In this document: one piece after another, positions 45,706 to 57,886 of the stretch | How the letters are laid out: each line of letters starts with the position of its first letter | Numbering within the stretch: the stretch's first letter is position 1 | DNA from: Acinetobacter variabilis | GTDB taxonomy: Bacteria; Pseudomonadota; Gammaproteobacteria; Pseudomonadales; Moraxellaceae | NCBI RefSeq assembly: GCF_000369625.1 | Contig: NZ_KB850113.1 | Location: forward strand, 62,001 to 126,000 | DNA length: 64,000 nt | Reading direction: 5' to 3' | Notes under the pieces: model-generated | The model's input: only the letters and a program-made list of their open reading frames with translations | The model's database searches: none | Told to the model about the DNA's origin: nothing | Translations under genes and position numbers: made by a program

Positions 45706-45993
45706 TTATGCAAATTTTTCTAATACTGCCAGGAACTCGGCACTTTGACGTGGATAAGTGGCAATCACGTCATGAATGCGCTGTCCTTCTGGATTGGTGG
45801 CGTTAAGATCGCGACCGTCTGCGACAAATTTGGTTAACAGGCGCTCATAGTCAAAAGGACGCATATGCTTGAATGCATGATAAAGCACATGAAAATCTGC
45901 ATTGACGCCTGCAGGAGGAAGCTGATTCAGGTAGGCATATACACGCTCATCTGACCATTCTTCGTTAAAGGTCGCTGGTTGAGATAATGCCAT
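45706..45993 (-). CDS. PA4642-like conserved small protein
   Basis: 95 residues from the ATG at 45993, preceded by AGGAG. Starts MALSQPATFNEEWSDERV and carries VYAYLNQLPPAGVNADFHVLYHAFKHMRP, like the conserved PA4642-type family of pseudomonads. Soluble, no known activity. Family name from recall. Confidence 0.7.
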   Translation of the reverse strand: MALSQPATFNEEWSDERVYAYLNQLPPAGVNADFHVLYHAFKHMRPFDYERLLTKFVADGRDLNATNPEGQRIHDVIATYPRQSAEFLAVLEKFA

Positions 45994-46028
45994 CGCAATC
46001 TCCTTGATGTAATTCTTCGGCATGAAAA

Positions 46029-46052
46029 AAGGCAAAATATGAGTTCGCAAGA
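46029..46052 (+). repeat. Left arm of an inverted repeat pair
   Basis: AAGGCAAAATATGAG (46029-46043), then TT and CGCAAGA (46046-46052). The inverted partner is at 46158-46206. See the paired entry. Confidence 0.6.
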
Positions 46053-46157
46053 GGCAAAGTCTTATCATGCACTTTGTCCATTCGAAGTATCACTTCACGT
46101 TTTGAGACTAGATAAAATAATAATTACTATCAAATCTACGCGAAGCCAAGCTTCTTG

Positions 46158-46206
46158 TCTTGCGCCTCAACAAAGCAACGCTTTGTTGAGGCTCATATTT
46201 TGCCTT
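46158..46206 (-). repeat. Right arm of the inverted repeat with a nested perfect palindrome
   Basis: Read on the minus strand: AAGGCAAAATATGAG (46206-46192), then a hairpin of 13 perfect pairs (GCCTCAACAAAGC at 46164-46176 with its complement at 46180-46192, AAC loop), then CGCAAGA (46164-46158). The blocks flanking the hairpin match the left arm, where only TT is found between them. It has no T-run. Looks like a REP-like or MITE-like dispersed element downstream of minE. Confidence 0.6.
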
Positions 46207-46238
46207 GAATCAATTTACTTGACTAATCAAAATTCAGA

Positions 46239-46511
46239 TTATCGCTCTTCAGGTAAATTGATATTCATTTCAAGCATTTCAATATTTGCTTCAGAACGTA
46301 CCTGCATCTGAATGTGCTGTTCATCAACTCCGCGGACGTAGCGATTGACCACTTGCATGATTTCTGTCTTCATCTGGTCAATTTTATCCTGACTCAAACG
46401 GCGCCCCAAACCCTGTTCAGAAGCAACAATGACTTTCAAACGGTCTTTTGCGGTTTGTGCGCTTGATGGTTTATCCTCGCTACTAAAAAGTTTACTCCAG
46501 AATCCAGCCAT
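46239..46511 (-). CDS. minE: Cell division topological specificity factor MinE
   Basis: 90 residues. The N-terminal membrane/MinD-binding part (KDRLKVIVASEQGLGRRLSQ) and C-terminal dimer domain (EQHIQMQVRSEANIEMLEMNINLP) are typical. Displaces MinD from the membrane to set up pole-to-pole oscillation. Two bases after minD; last of minC-minD-minE. Confidence 0.96.
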   Translation of the reverse strand: MAGFWSKLFSSEDKPSSAQTAKDRLKVIVASEQGLGRRLSQDKIDQMKTEIMQVVNRYVRGVDEQHIQMQVRSEANIEMLEMNINLPEER

Positions 46512-46513
46512 GT

Positions 46514-47326
46514 TTACGCTCCAAATAATCGTGCTAACCAGCCCTTAGGTTTTACCTCAATATGACGGTAAGGACGCTCTTCACCAAGGAAACGCGCCAC
46601 CAGGTCATCATAAGCCTGACCCGCTGAAGCCTCAGTGAAAAGAATCACTGGCTTACCTTCGTTTGATGCTTGTAAAACGCTTGGACACTCAGGAATAACA
46701 CCTAGGGTCGGTACACGTAAAATATCCTTAGAAATATCGTCAATCGTCAGCATTTCCTGTTTATCGGCACGTTCCGGATTGAAACGGGTAATACACAGAT
46801 GCTTACGGATGCGACCTTCGTTTTGTTCTACTTTTTTTGTTTTGCTATCGAGCATACCAATGATACGGTCAGAGTCACGGACTGAAGAAATTTCAGGGTT
46901 GGTCACAATGATCGCTTCATCCGCATGGTACATGGCCAGAATGGCACCACGCTCGATACCGGCAGGTGAATCACAAATAATATAGTCAAATTCCTGCGAA
47001 AGCTCATCCATTACACGTGCTACACCCTCATCGGTTAAGGCATCTTTATCACGTGTTTGGGAAGCAGGTAAAATATATAAATTCTCAATATCTTTATCGC
47101 GAATCAGTGCTTGTTGTAATCGTGCTTCGTTATTTAAAACATTCACAAAATCATAAACTACACGGCGTTCACAGCCCATAATCAAATCAAGGTTACGTAA
47201 ACCTACATCAAAATCAATAACAACAGTTTTGTGACCACGTAGGGCTAAACCTGTTGCAAAAGATGCACTTGTTGTAGTTTTACCTACACCACCTTTGCCT
47301 GATGTTACGACAACAATTTTCGCCAC
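46514..47326 (-). CDS. minD: Septum site-determining ATPase MinD
   Basis: 270 residues. The GTG at 47326 is chosen because AGGAG lies eight bases upstream and it gives the conserved MAKIVVVTSGKGGVGKTTT; another GTG three codons earlier abuts the ribosome site. Deviant Walker A GKGGVGKTT, switch DSPAGIERGA, and a C-terminal amphipathic membrane helix (GWLARLFGA). Recruits MinC to the membrane. Confidence 0.96.
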   Translation of the reverse strand: MAKIVVVTSGKGGVGKTTTSASFATGLALRGHKTVVIDFDVGLRNLDLIMGCERRVVYDFVNVLNNEARLQQALIRDKDIENLYILPASQTRDKDALTDEGVARVMDELSQEFDYIICDSPAGIERGAILAMYHADEAIIVTNPEISSVRDSDRIIGMLDSKTKKVEQNEGRIRKHLCITRFNPERADKQEMLTIDDISKDILRVPTLGVIPECPSVLQASNEGKPVILFTEASAGQAYDDLVARFLGEERPYRHIEVKPKGWLARLFGA

Positions 47327-47392
47327 CGAATCCACTCCTGTTATGGTTCAAATCCCCTGTTTAAAATGGGGTTTTTGGTGTTTATTTATACA

Positions 47393-48106
47393 TTAAAATT
47401 GTAGAGCTTCAAATACAAGCTCTTGTTGATCATTCAAGTAAATATGCACTGATTTTTTGACCACATGCGGAGGAATGTCATCCGCTACGCAATAGGTGCC
47501 TGCGATCGAAATCAGTTCTGCTTCGAGGCTATGACAGAAAATACGTGCCGCCGTATTGCCACCGACACCTGCAATGACACGACCACGCACGCTGCCATAG
47601 ACATGGATATTGCCTGAAGCAATCACTTCTGACCCACTGTTGATACCGGCATTGATAATAATGTCGCCATTATGCTGCACGATACATTGGCCAGTACGCA
47701 GAATTTCATCATGATATGAAGTGATATGCGCAACGATCGGGGCAGCAGGCGCTTGATCATCATTCACCGCTGTAGGTTCTGGTTTAACTTCCACAACCTG
47801 TTCTTTGGTGGCTTTAATTTCCTCTAACTGGCGATCAGGTGGCAGTACCGGGAACTGAATGGCGCGCGCCTGATCTCCAAGTAAGCCTTCAGTAACAGCC
47901 ATAGGCTGTACATCCAGACTGATTAACAATTGAATCAGCGCAATGAGTTCCTGTTCAACTGAACTTTCAATCACCGCCAATGTGCCTGGCGGAAATGCTG
48001 CTTGTAATTTTGGGCTAAGTTGCTGGCGGATTGCATCATGATCATTGGTATCTAGGCTAATGCGTATCGCATTGACCATTCTGCCTTTTATCCGTATATC
48101 AGCCAT
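47393..48106 (-). CDS. minC: Septum site-determining inhibitor MinC
   Basis: 237 residues. N-terminal FtsZ-inhibiting domain (about 1-100), a linker, and a C-terminal beta-helix that binds MinD ([37 protein letters not shown]). 66 bases before minD. Confidence 0.95.
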   Translation of the reverse strand: MADIRIKGRMVNAIRISLDTNDHDAIRQQLSPKLQAAFPPGTLAVIESSVEQELIALIQLLISLDVQPMAVTEGLLGDQARAIQFPVLPPDRQLEEIKATKEQVVEVKPEPTAVNDDQAPAAPIVAHITSYHDEILRTGQCIVQHNGDIIINAGINSGSEVIASGNIHVYGSVRGRVIAGVGGNTAARIFCHSLEAELISIAGTYCVADDIPPHVVKKSVHIYLNDQQELVFEALQF

Positions 48107-48229
48107 AATTCTTCCTTAAATACTTCTGACGTGCTGGTTTTTGTGTCGAAGCAATGTTGTAAATAGTGCAAATCCTAGAACAAATTTCGTTAATTCTCTA
48201 GCGATCCAAGTTATTTTTTTATACGAATA

Positions 48230-48253
48230 GAATCGGCTTATCTTAGCCGATTC
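48230..48253 (-). other. Stem-loop downstream of the 48270 gene
   Basis: GAATCGGCT, six-base loop, AGCCGATTC: nine perfect pairs and no T-run. In the 163-base gap before minC; possible weak terminator or 3'-end protector. Confidence 0.5.
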
Positions 48254-48269
48254 CACAAATGAAAACTCA

Positions 48270-49331
48270 TCATTCTATTGAGCCCTGATTTTGCTCATGT
48301 TCTTCTAAAATCTGTTGCCACTGTTTGACTTTCACCTGTTTTCGGATTGCTTCAAGTGTTTCAAAAACAGCCGATTCGACCAATTTATCAATATGTGGAT
48401 TATGTTCAATCTGAATCTGGCTGATTTTATCTGAAATTAGGGTAAAAGTCGGATTTTCTTTTTGACCTGTGTGAGTAAATGGTTCAATCAGTCCTTGCGT
48501 AATATTTTCTCCCAGGCGTTGACCAATACTTTGAATTTGCTGTTCAATCCGGCTGCCCACAATTGGAATCAAACGTAATAATTGGGTTAGTTCTGGAGTA
48601 TCTTCAATCGCCTGATTGACGACTTGCCCTACATTTTTAGCGATCATGGAACGTTGTGATTGTAATTCCTTGCCCAAAGATTCTTGCAAGATATCTGCCA
48701 AAGCAATGGCCAGTAATTTACGGTGATGTTCCACCAAATCATCAATTAACTGTTTATGTGATGTGCTCGTGGTCAGTTCACGCTTGATACCATCCAGTAC
48801 GGTAAGTACCACCCGGCTGGAAAGCTCTTCCATCAGCATGTTGTAATAAAAGTTACCTTGGCGATACCAGCGGTTGGGAATTACTTTATAACCATGACTA
48901 TGCAGGTTGTAGCCAATAGCAACCGCACGTAGCAGGCGCAGAAAACGTAGCTGAGGGATAATGGATAAAATTTCATACCAGTGTACAAAAGGGAAGAACC
49001 ACCAGCGTCGATGATGACGCAGGACAATTGCGATAACCCAGCGTGCCAGTAATTCACAGACCAAGAAAGTGGTAAACCAACCCTCTGTAATGATGACCCA
49101 AGGGCGTAAATCACTTTTATAAAACTGCAAGATTTCCGGTAAACGAATGAAGTCAAACAACCACTGCCCAAAATCGCTCATTAAAATGGCGTTGGCACTG
49201 AGACAGAACAGATTGATGATGATTAAAACCATCATGAAAATGTCGTAAATCAGTGCAATTTTCCAGCCCCATGTTCCTTTACGAACAAATTTAAATGAGC
49301 TAGACGTAATGTCCGGGTTGTCGTTCTTCAT
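48270..49331 (-). CDS. Voltage-sensor-like membrane protein of unknown function
   Basis: 353 residues. Four hydrophobic segments in the N-terminal half (about 25-50, 80-100, 105-130 and 140-155). The last reads SIIPQLRFLRLLRAVAIGY, with regularly spaced Arg as in S4 voltage sensors, preceded by an S2/S3-like VCELLARWVIAIVLRHHRRW. No pore loop or selectivity filter follows. Instead there is an Arg/Gln/Glu-rich soluble region of about 190 residues (LGKELQSQRSMIAKNVGQVV, GSRIEQQIQSIGQRLGENI) that is likely helical and perhaps coiled. It is two bases after the acyltransferase and co-transcribed with it. Function unknown. Confidence 0.75.
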   Translation of the reverse strand: MKNDNPDITSSSFKFVRKGTWGWKIALIYDIFMMVLIIINLFCLSANAILMSDFGQWLFDFIRLPEILQFYKSDLRPWVIITEGWFTTFLVCELLARWVIAIVLRHHRRWWFFPFVHWYEILSIIPQLRFLRLLRAVAIGYNLHSHGYKVIPNRWYRQGNFYYNMLMEELSSRVVLTVLDGIKRELTTSTSHKQLIDDLVEHHRKLLAIALADILQESLGKELQSQRSMIAKNVGQVVNQAIEDTPELTQLLRLIPIVGSRIEQQIQSIGQRLGENITQGLIEPFTHTGQKENPTFTLISDKISQIQIEHNPHIDKLVESAVFETLEAIRKQVKVKQWQQILEEHEQNQGSIE

Positions 49332-49333
49332 AA

Positions 49334-50275
49334 TTACTCGGTTACAGATCCGACTGGAGCTCGGGCAAAGTTCTGCTGCATTTGTGCGATGAGCTGATCT
49401 TTTTCAGTCCAGATTTGATCAATCCATTTTTGAAAACGTGCACGATATTCAGCATCATCTTCATAATTGCCGCCCAGTACCCAGTCAGGAATATCAATTT
49501 TTCTTAAATTTACCGCAATACGTGGCACTTCACCTAACCAAAATTCACCATAGCTCGGAATACCATCAGGATAAACAATGGTCATGTCGACCAGCGCATC
49601 AATTTTATCGCCGAGAATACTGAGCGCCAATGCCAGACCACCGGCTTTAGGTTTCAGTAAATGTATATAGGGAGACTGCTGCTGATCATGCTTTTCTTGG
49701 GTAAAGCGGGTGCCTTCCAGATAATTTAACAGGGTAAAAGGCTGACTGATCAGCTGTTCACAGGATTTACGTGCCTCTTCCATATCCCGATATTTCAGCG
49801 CAGGATTTTTAGCAATCTGTTCCTTGCTATGCCTTTTCATCATTGGGAAACCCAAAATTTTAAAGGCCTGACCAACAAAAGGAATAAAAATAAGTTCCCA
49901 TTTGGTAAAGAAGCGCGTCAGGGGCATACGGGTCAGACCGAAGTATTGATTGACAGTAGTATCGACCCAGCTCTGATGATTACAGGTCATCAAATAACGG
50001 CCCTGCATATTCAAATCCAGTGATTCATCTACGCTGATTTGCCATTGCGTGTTTTTCAGCACATGCTCAATCAGCCAGTTGTTGACCCCTAACCAGCTGT
50101 TGGTAATCTTGATATTGGTTTCATCCACTTTTGCGGATTTTTTAAAAAGTTTGGTTAAACCCAAGGCCAGCACCGGGGGGCCATGAAAAAAAGTACTGCC
50201 AGTCATGACTGAAGTGACCGTCAGGCCACGTGCCAGTTTTTTTAAAGTCGGTTGCTTGTTGCTATTCGATGACAT
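49334..50275 (-). CDS. PlsC-type acyltransferase, YihG-like
   Basis: Lysophospholipid acyltransferase of 313 residues. The HX4D catalytic motif is in TCNHQSWVDTTVNQYFG, the substrate motif in LNYLEGTRFT. N-terminal amphipathic/hydrophobic stretch (GLTVTSVMTGSTFFHGPPV). The ATG at 50275 is taken because the frame upstream has an unusual Cys-rich start. Resembles E. coli YihG and PlsC paralogues that tune acyl chains; acts at the inner membrane. Operon with the 48270 gene. Confidence 0.85.
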   Translation of the reverse strand: MSSNSNKQPTLKKLARGLTVTSVMTGSTFFHGPPVLALGLTKLFKKSAKVDETNIKITNSWLGVNNWLIEHVLKNTQWQISVDESLDLNMQGRYLMTCNHQSWVDTTVNQYFGLTRMPLTRFFTKWELIFIPFVGQAFKILGFPMMKRHSKEQIAKNPALKYRDMEEARKSCEQLISQPFTLLNYLEGTRFTQEKHDQQQSPYIHLLKPKAGGLALALSILGDKIDALVDMTIVYPDGIPSYGEFWLGEVPRIAVNLRKIDIPDWVLGGNYEDDAEYRARFQKWIDQIWTEKDQLIAQMQQNFARAPVGSVTE

Positions 50276-50528
50276 ATCCAAACAGTCCCCACAGATTAAT
50301 CGCTTAAATTTTTTCATATTTTGAGTAATATAGAGACAGTTAGGCAAATAAAAAAGCCTGAACAGGAAACTATGAAGATATTGTGACGAACTACTTTGAT
50401 TTAGTTACATATAAACATTACAAAATATTACTAAACGATTTATTATTAACAAAAATTCAATGGTTACACCATTCAATTTAAATCATTATCTCGTTTATAC
50501 AACAAAGCATACAACAAGGAGTCATGCG

Positions 50529-51182
50529 ATGCGTGCACTAGTAATTTCAGCAGCTGTAGCAGGGGCCGTAGCACTTACAGGTTGTCAATCAACTGGCAGT
50601 AACATCGGTGGTGTGGAATATGATAAAGCGGCTCTAGGTACTTTAATTGGTGCTACAGCTGGCTACGGCGTTTCTAAAAGTAATGCCAATACTAGCCGTC
50701 AAAACAACCGTGCAGCAGCAATTGGTGCTGTGGTAGGTGGTGCAGCGGGTGTCTATCTGGATAACAAAGAGAAAAAATTACGTCAAGCAACAGCGGGTAC
50801 TGGCGTAGACGTTAACCGTAATGCAGATGGTTCGATTAACCTTGTAATGCCTGGTGCGATTACATTTGACACTAACAAGTCAAACATCAAACCAAACTTC
50901 TATGCAACATTGAATAAAGTTGCTCAAGTTCTAACTGAAGACAGCCAAAGTGGTATTTTGGTAACTGGTTATACAGACAGCACTGGTAATGACTCAATCA
51001 ACATTCCATTGTCTCAAGCACGTGCACAATCTGTTGCGAACTACCTTGCTGGTCAAGGCGTAGCACGTACTCGTATTAATGCACAAGGTCTTGGTTCAGC
51101 GAACCCGATCGCAGACAACTCAACTGCGGCTGGTAAAGAACAAAACCGTCGTGTAGAAATTGCAGTATATGCCGTTCAGTAA
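50529..51182 (+). CDS. OmpA-family lipoprotein, YiaD-like
   Basis: 217 residues. Lipoprotein signal MRALVISAAVAGAVALTGC with Cys19 lipidated; Ser at +3 and Gln at +2 suggest the outer membrane. A glycine-zipper segment (LGTLIGATAGYGVSKS, GAVVGGAAGVYLD) precedes the OmpA peptidoglycan-binding domain (ITFDTNKSNIKPNFY, VTGYTDSTGNDSINIPLSQARAQ, NRRVEIAV). AGGAG lies seven bases before the ATG. Anchors outer membrane to peptidoglycan. Confidence 0.9.
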   Translation: MRALVISAAVAGAVALTGCQSTGSNIGGVEYDKAALGTLIGATAGYGVSKSNANTSRQNNRAAAIGAVVGGAAGVYLDNKEKKLRQATAGTGVDVNRNADGSINLVMPGAITFDTNKSNIKPNFYATLNKVAQVLTEDSQSGILVTGYTDSTGNDSINIPLSQARAQSVANYLAGQGVARTRINAQGLGSANPIADNSTAAGKEQNRRVEIAVYAVQ

Positions 51183-51196
51183 TCACTGATTTTGCA

Positions 51197-51223
51197 GAAA
51201 AACCACCTTCGGGTGGTTTTTTT
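51197..51223 (+). terminator. Intrinsic terminator after the OmpA-like lipoprotein
   Basis: AAAAACCACC, TTCG tetraloop, GGTGGTTTTTTT. Confidence 0.92.
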
Positions 51224-51260
51224 ATGTCTGAAAGATGACGCAGGAAAATGAATTTTCAAT

Positions 51261-51289
51261 TAGGCATCTGGGCATGAGATGACTATAAT
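51261..51289 (+). promoter_or_regulatory. Sigma-70 promoter of rep
   Basis: TAGGCA, 17-base spacer, TATAAT; start about 22 bases before the rep ATG. Confidence 0.6.
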
Positions 51290-51317
51290 CGGAGCCGAAT
51301 CTAGAAGAGGAAGCCAT

Positions 51318-53357
51318 ATGTCACTCGCCAGTCAGTTAAATGACAAGCAACTTGAAGCAATGAAATATACTCAAGGACCCTTGTTAGTACTTGCCGGAGC
51401 GGGTTCAGGCAAGACCTCGGTAATTACAAGAAAAATCGCGTACTTGGTCAAGCATTGTGGTATTCCGGCCCACCGGATCACGGCAATGACCTTTACCAAC
51501 AAGGCGGCACGTGAAATGAAAGAGCGTGTCACCAAATTGCTGACCCGAGAAGAAGCCAAAGGCCTTTCAGTCTCTACCTTCCATACTTTTGGTTTAAATT
51601 TATTACGTTTAGAGCTCAAACACACACCGCTAAAAAATAATTTCTCGATTCTGGATGCAGATGATTGTAAGCGGATTTTGATGGATCTGATGCATCGCGA
51701 TAACTTATCTGGTGCTGAAAGCAAAGAACTGATTGCCAAAGCGATGAAGATGATTTCCGACTGGAAAAACGATCTGATTCCGCCAGAACAGGCTCACACG
51801 ACTTGTGAAACTCCAGAAGATATTCAGTTTGCGCATTTATACCAGCTCTATGAGCGAAATCTGCGTGCCTATAACGCCGTCGATTTTGATGACCTGATTG
51901 TGATGCCAACGCGTCTGCTACAGGAAAATGCTGAAGTCCGAGATAAATGGCAGAACCGTGTACGTTATTTGCTGGTTGACGAATATCAGGATACCAATAC
52001 GGCACAGTATATTCTGGTAAAATTATTGGTCGGGGTCATGGGCCAGTTCACCGCGGTAGGCGATGATGATCAGTCGATTTATGCCTGGCGTGGTGCCAAG
52101 CCAGAAAATATGGCGCTGTTACAACAGGATTTCCCGAATCTGAAAGTGATCAAGCTGGAACAGAACTATCGTTCTACCAGTCGTATTCTGAAAGCTGCCA
52201 ATACCGTGATTGGCAACAACCCGCATATCTTTGATAAAAAGCTTTGGTCAGATAAAGGTCACGGTGAAGTGATTCGGGTCATCACTTGTCGTAATGATGA
52301 CGATGAAGCAGAACGCGTAGTCAAAGACCTGATCACGCATAAGCTGATGAATGGTAAAAATTGGAAAGATTACGCGATTCTGTATCGTGGTAATTTCCAG
52401 GCACGTATTCTGGAAACCCAGCTGCGCCAGATGCAGATTCCTTACAAGCTTTCTGGTGGTCAGTCCTTCTTTGCGCGTGCAGAGATCAAGGACATCATGA
52501 GTTACTTGCGCTTGATCATTAACCCAGAAGATGACAGCGCTTTCCTGCGAATTATTAACACGCCGAAACGTGCCATTGGCCCGGTAACGCTGGAAAAACT
52601 CGGTCTGTTTGCCCAGGAAAATAATCTGTCTCTACTGTCAGCAGCAGGCGATCAACGTCTAACCATGGTCATTCCAAAGAAAGCAACGACACAACTGGCA
52701 GAATTTTCCGATTTTATTAATAACTTTACCCGTAACTTGCTGGAAGATGATGAGCCGGTACCGATCATCCGTCAGATGATGGTGGAAGCAGGCTATATCG
52801 ACTATATCAAGGAATCCGCAGCGACGCCGGCACAGGAAAAAACTAAACTCGATAATATTGAAGTGCTGTATAGCAGTATTCAGAGTCTGATCAATCGTGC
52901 AGAAGATGTCGATGAAAAGAATATCGAAAGTGTCATCCGTAAAATGGTGCTCCTAGATATGCTGGAACAGCAGCAGGAAGAAGAAGATACCGATAAGGTC
53001 AACCTTCTGACCTTACATGCATCTAAAGGACTGGAATTCCCGTATGTCTATCTGATCGGCCTGGAAGAAGAAATTCTGCCGCATAAAAACTCGATTGCTG
53101 CGGAAACAGTCGAAGAAGAACGGCGTTTAATGTATGTGGGGATTACCCGTGCGCGTCAGGGCTTGACTATTACCTTGGCTGAGCAACGTAAGGCGGGTGG
53201 GCAGATGAAACAGATGACCCCAAGCCGCTTCCTGGATGAGCTTCCAGAAGATGAGCTGGAATGGTTGGGCCGTAAGAAAAAACTGGCTGGTAATATTGAT
53301 CCAAAACAGCAGGCTCAGCATTATCTGGATAATTTACGTGCCTTGATTAAACGCTAA
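51318..53357 (+). CDS. rep: ATP-dependent DNA helicase Rep
   Basis: Superfamily 1A 3'-5' helicase that helps forks pass obstacles, 679 residues. ATG at 51318 after AGAGGAAG. Walker [10 protein letters not shown] (near residue 22), motif [10 protein letters not shown], motif [16 protein letters not shown], motif [18 protein letters not shown], motif [12 protein letters not shown]. Rep is favoured over UvrD by sequence and by EE-LPHKNS spacing. Followed by dut after 65 bases. Confidence 0.93.
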   Translation: MSLASQLNDKQLEAMKYTQGPLLVLAGAGSGKTSVITRKIAYLVKHCGIPAHRITAMTFTNKAAREMKERVTKLLTREEAKGLSVSTFHTFGLNLLRLELKHTPLKNNFSILDADDCKRILMDLMHRDNLSGAESKELIAKAMKMISDWKNDLIPPEQAHTTCETPEDIQFAHLYQLYERNLRAYNAVDFDDLIVMPTRLLQENAEVRDKWQNRVRYLLVDEYQDTNTAQYILVKLLVGVMGQFTAVGDDDQSIYAWRGAKPENMALLQQDFPNLKVIKLEQNYRSTSRILKAANTVIGNNPHIFDKKLWSDKGHGEVIRVITCRNDDDEAERVVKDLITHKLMNGKNWKDYAILYRGNFQARILETQLRQMQIPYKLSGGQSFFARAEIKDIMSYLRLIINPEDDSAFLRIINTPKRAIGPVTLEKLGLFAQENNLSLLSAAGDQRLTMVIPKKATTQLAEFSDFINNFTRNLLEDDEPVPIIRQMMVEAGYIDYIKESAATPAQEKTKLDNIEVLYSSIQSLINRAEDVDEKNIESVIRKMVLLDMLEQQQEEEDTDKVNLLTLHASKGLEFPYVYLIGLEEEILPHKNSIAAETVEEERRLMYVGITRARQGLTITLAEQRKAGGQMKQMTPSRFLDELPEDELEWLGRKKKLAGNIDPKQQAQHYLDNLRALIKR

Positions 53358-53422
53358 AAGTAACAGAACACTACGATTTTGATTCTTTAAATTTTTTGAT
53401 ATTAAACAACAGGAATAAATAC

Positions 53423-53875
53423 ATGAAAGTTCAGGTGAAAGTCCTTGATTCACGTCTGGGTCAGGAATGGCCATTGCCGACTTATGCAACGACTGGCTCA
53501 GCAGGACTCGATCTTCGTGCATGTGTCAACGAAACGACTGTAATTGAACCAGGTCAAACAGTTTTAGTAAAAACTGGTTTGGCAATTTATATTGAAGATC
53601 CAGCATTTGCTGGCTTGATCTTGCCACGTTCTGGTTTAGGTCATAAACATGGGATCGTTTTAGGCAACCTGGTTGGGCTGATCGATTCGGATTACCAAGG
53701 CGAGCTGATGGTCTCTGTATGGAACCGTAGTCAAACTGCATTTAGCCTGGAACCTGGTGAGCGTTTAGCCCAATATGTATTAGTCCCTGTGGTACAGGCT
53801 GAGTTTGATCTGGTGAATGAATTTGAAGCAACCGAGCGTGGCGCAGGTGGTTTCGGTCATACTGGTAAAAACTAA
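53423..53875 (+). CDS. dut: dUTPase
   Basis: Trimeric enzyme hydrolysing dUTP to dUMP, 150 residues. The five family motifs are visible: [48 protein letters not shown] and the C-terminal [16 protein letters not shown] precedes the ATG at 53423. Confidence 0.97.
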   Translation: MKVQVKVLDSRLGQEWPLPTYATTGSAGLDLRACVNETTVIEPGQTVLVKTGLAIYIEDPAFAGLILPRSGLGHKHGIVLGNLVGLIDSDYQGELMVSVWNRSQTAFSLEPGERLAQYVLVPVVQAEFDLVNEFEATERGAGGFGHTGKN

Positions 53876-53883
53876 AATTAAAG

Positions 53884-53925
53884 GATGACTTAACTTGGAT
53901 GTTCTGGGTTAAGTCATCTTTTTTT
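53884..53925 (+). terminator. Intrinsic terminator of dut
   Basis: GATGACTTAAC and GTTAAGTCATC form eleven perfect pairs around a 13-base loop, followed by seven T. Confidence 0.88.
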
Positions 53926-54294
53926 AGAGTTTTAATCATAAAAATAATAAAAAAATGACAGAGCTATTTAATAAACTTTATTCTTGAATTTTATTTTAAT
54001 GAAAAATATTTAAATAAATTTTTAGTATCATTTAAATAGAAAAATAAAATTATCCAGAATTTAAGAAAATAGATGATAAATAATGCAAGAAGTCATTGTT
54101 AGTCAGGTTTATTTATTTTACTAGTTATACAAATTAAATACATAAAAGATTAATAATTATACTTTTATAATTGATTGTCACATTCAATTCATATAAAAAT
54201 ACAGAGTCTTAAAACAAAAACAAATGTTTAAAGTCATGATGATTGCTTAATCATTATTTTATCCCCTTATATTCAATAGTGAAAAGAACAGTTT
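53926..54294. other. AT-rich spacer between dut and the phosphohexomutase gene
   Basis: About 370 bases, very AT-rich with long A/T runs; no ORF, RNA gene or convincing promoter seen. Confidence 0.5.
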
Positions 54295-56632
<2,338 letters not shown>

Positions 56633-56649
56633 GGATAAATTGAATATCA

Positions 56650-56676
56650 AAGAGTCTCACTTGAGCCTCTTTTTTA
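56650..56676 (+). terminator. Terminator of argB
   Basis: AGAG-T-CTC, four-base loop, GAG-CC-TCT stem with an internal mismatch, then six T. Lies 40 bases before the IS end. Confidence 0.65.
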
Positions 56677-56715
56677 TTTCTTTTATTTTAAGATTTTGAT
56701 CACTAGATAATATTA

Positions 56716-57694
56716 ACCTGAGTTCGACATAAAAAATAAATAAAAAAAAGCCTTAGCATCTGTAATATCTTGGTTACGAAGACAAAACATTTCAGAGCAA
56801 GGCTTTTTCATGGACTATATTACCGAATTATTTTGTATCTTGGATGATTTCTGCAAAAAGTTTAATGAATCTTTAGAGAAAGCTCTAATTTCTGATCAAA
56901 AAACAACAATGAAAAAGTCAGCTTTAAGCTTGTCTGAAGTCATGACCATTGTCATTTTATTTCATAAATCCGGGTTTAGATTTTTCAAATATTTTTATTG
57001 TCATATGATCATCCCATTTTGGAAATCAGCTTTTCCCAAGCTTCTTAGTTACAATCGTTTTATTGAAATTATGCCGCGTTGTTTGCAAGCTTTGAGTAGT
57101 TTCTTCCATCAAGTTAAAGGAGAAGATACCGGAATTTGTATTATTGATTCGACTAAATTGGTCGTTTGCCATAATCTTAGAATTAAAAGACATCGTGTAT
57201 TTAAAGGCTTAGCTGGTCGTGGTAAAAGTAGCACAGGTTGGTTTTATGGATTTAAAGTCCATATTGTTATCAACAACTTGGGTGAAATTATTAATCTCAA
57301 GATTACATCGGGAAGTGTTCATGATGTTGCTGTACTTGAATCTTTAACCCAAGAGTTAAAAGGTATTTTACTGGGCGATAAAGGCTATCTGAGTAAAGCA
57401 AAAACTGAAGCTTTAGCAGCAAGGGGGCTCAGACTATTAACCCCGTCACGCAAGAATATGAAAAATAAACCCATCCAAACTGAAGAAGAAAAACAATTGC
57501 TTTGCAGAAGAGGATTGATCGAAACAGTGAATGATCAGTTAAAAAACTTACATCAAATTGACCATTCACGTCATCGTTCGGTGAATAACTTTATGGTGAA
57601 TATTATGGCTGCTATAGTGGCTTATTGCTTAAATCCAAATAAGCCAACTTTCCAAAACTTGCTAAAAAGCTAAAATATTTCATCGAACTCAGGT
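56716..57694 (+). mobile_element. Intact IS982-family insertion sequence
   Basis: 979 bp. Terminal inverted repeats ACCTGAGTTCGA at both ends (12 perfect bases), flanked by a 5-bp direct repeat TATTA (56711-56715 and 57695-57699), the target duplication. One transposase gene fills it. Both ends and the duplication are intact, so the insertion is young. The target is the spacer after the argB terminator, where no gene is broken. Confidence 0.93.
56810..57673 (+). CDS. IS982-family transposase
   Basis: 287 residues. DDE-type residues lie in GICIIDSTKLVV, GILLGDKGYLSKA and RGLIETVNDQLKNL; also the family's RVFKGLAGRGKSSTGWFYGFK, here split around residues 128-148. No frameshift or stop, so probably active. 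Rich in AAA/TTT codons compared with neighbours, in keeping with an IS. Confidence 0.95.
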   Translation: MDYITELFCILDDFCKKFNESLEKALISDQKTTMKKSALSLSEVMTIVILFHKSGFRFFKYFYCHMIIPFWKSAFPKLLSYNRFIEIMPRCLQALSSFFHQVKGEDTGICIIDSTKLVVCHNLRIKRHRVFKGLAGRGKSSTGWFYGFKVHIVINNLGEIINLKITSGSVHDVAVLESLTQELKGILLGDKGYLSKAKTEALAARGLRLLTPSRKNMKNKPIQTEEEKQLLCRRGLIETVNDQLKNLHQIDHSRHRSVNNFMVNIMAAIVAYCLNPNKPTFQNLLKS

Positions 57695-57886
57695 TATTAA
57701 AGTTAAATTTAAGGTATTCATTTTTAAGTTGAGCTTTGAAGCTTAAACTTCTTTTGCTAAATTAAATATAAAAAAAATAGTTTATTAGCATTTTTAGCGC
57801 ATAGCATTGCAATGATCGAGATTTGAAAAGGCTCAGCCTGTGATGCACAATAACCTTAAGAATACTCTGTGACCTGAATGAAGATT

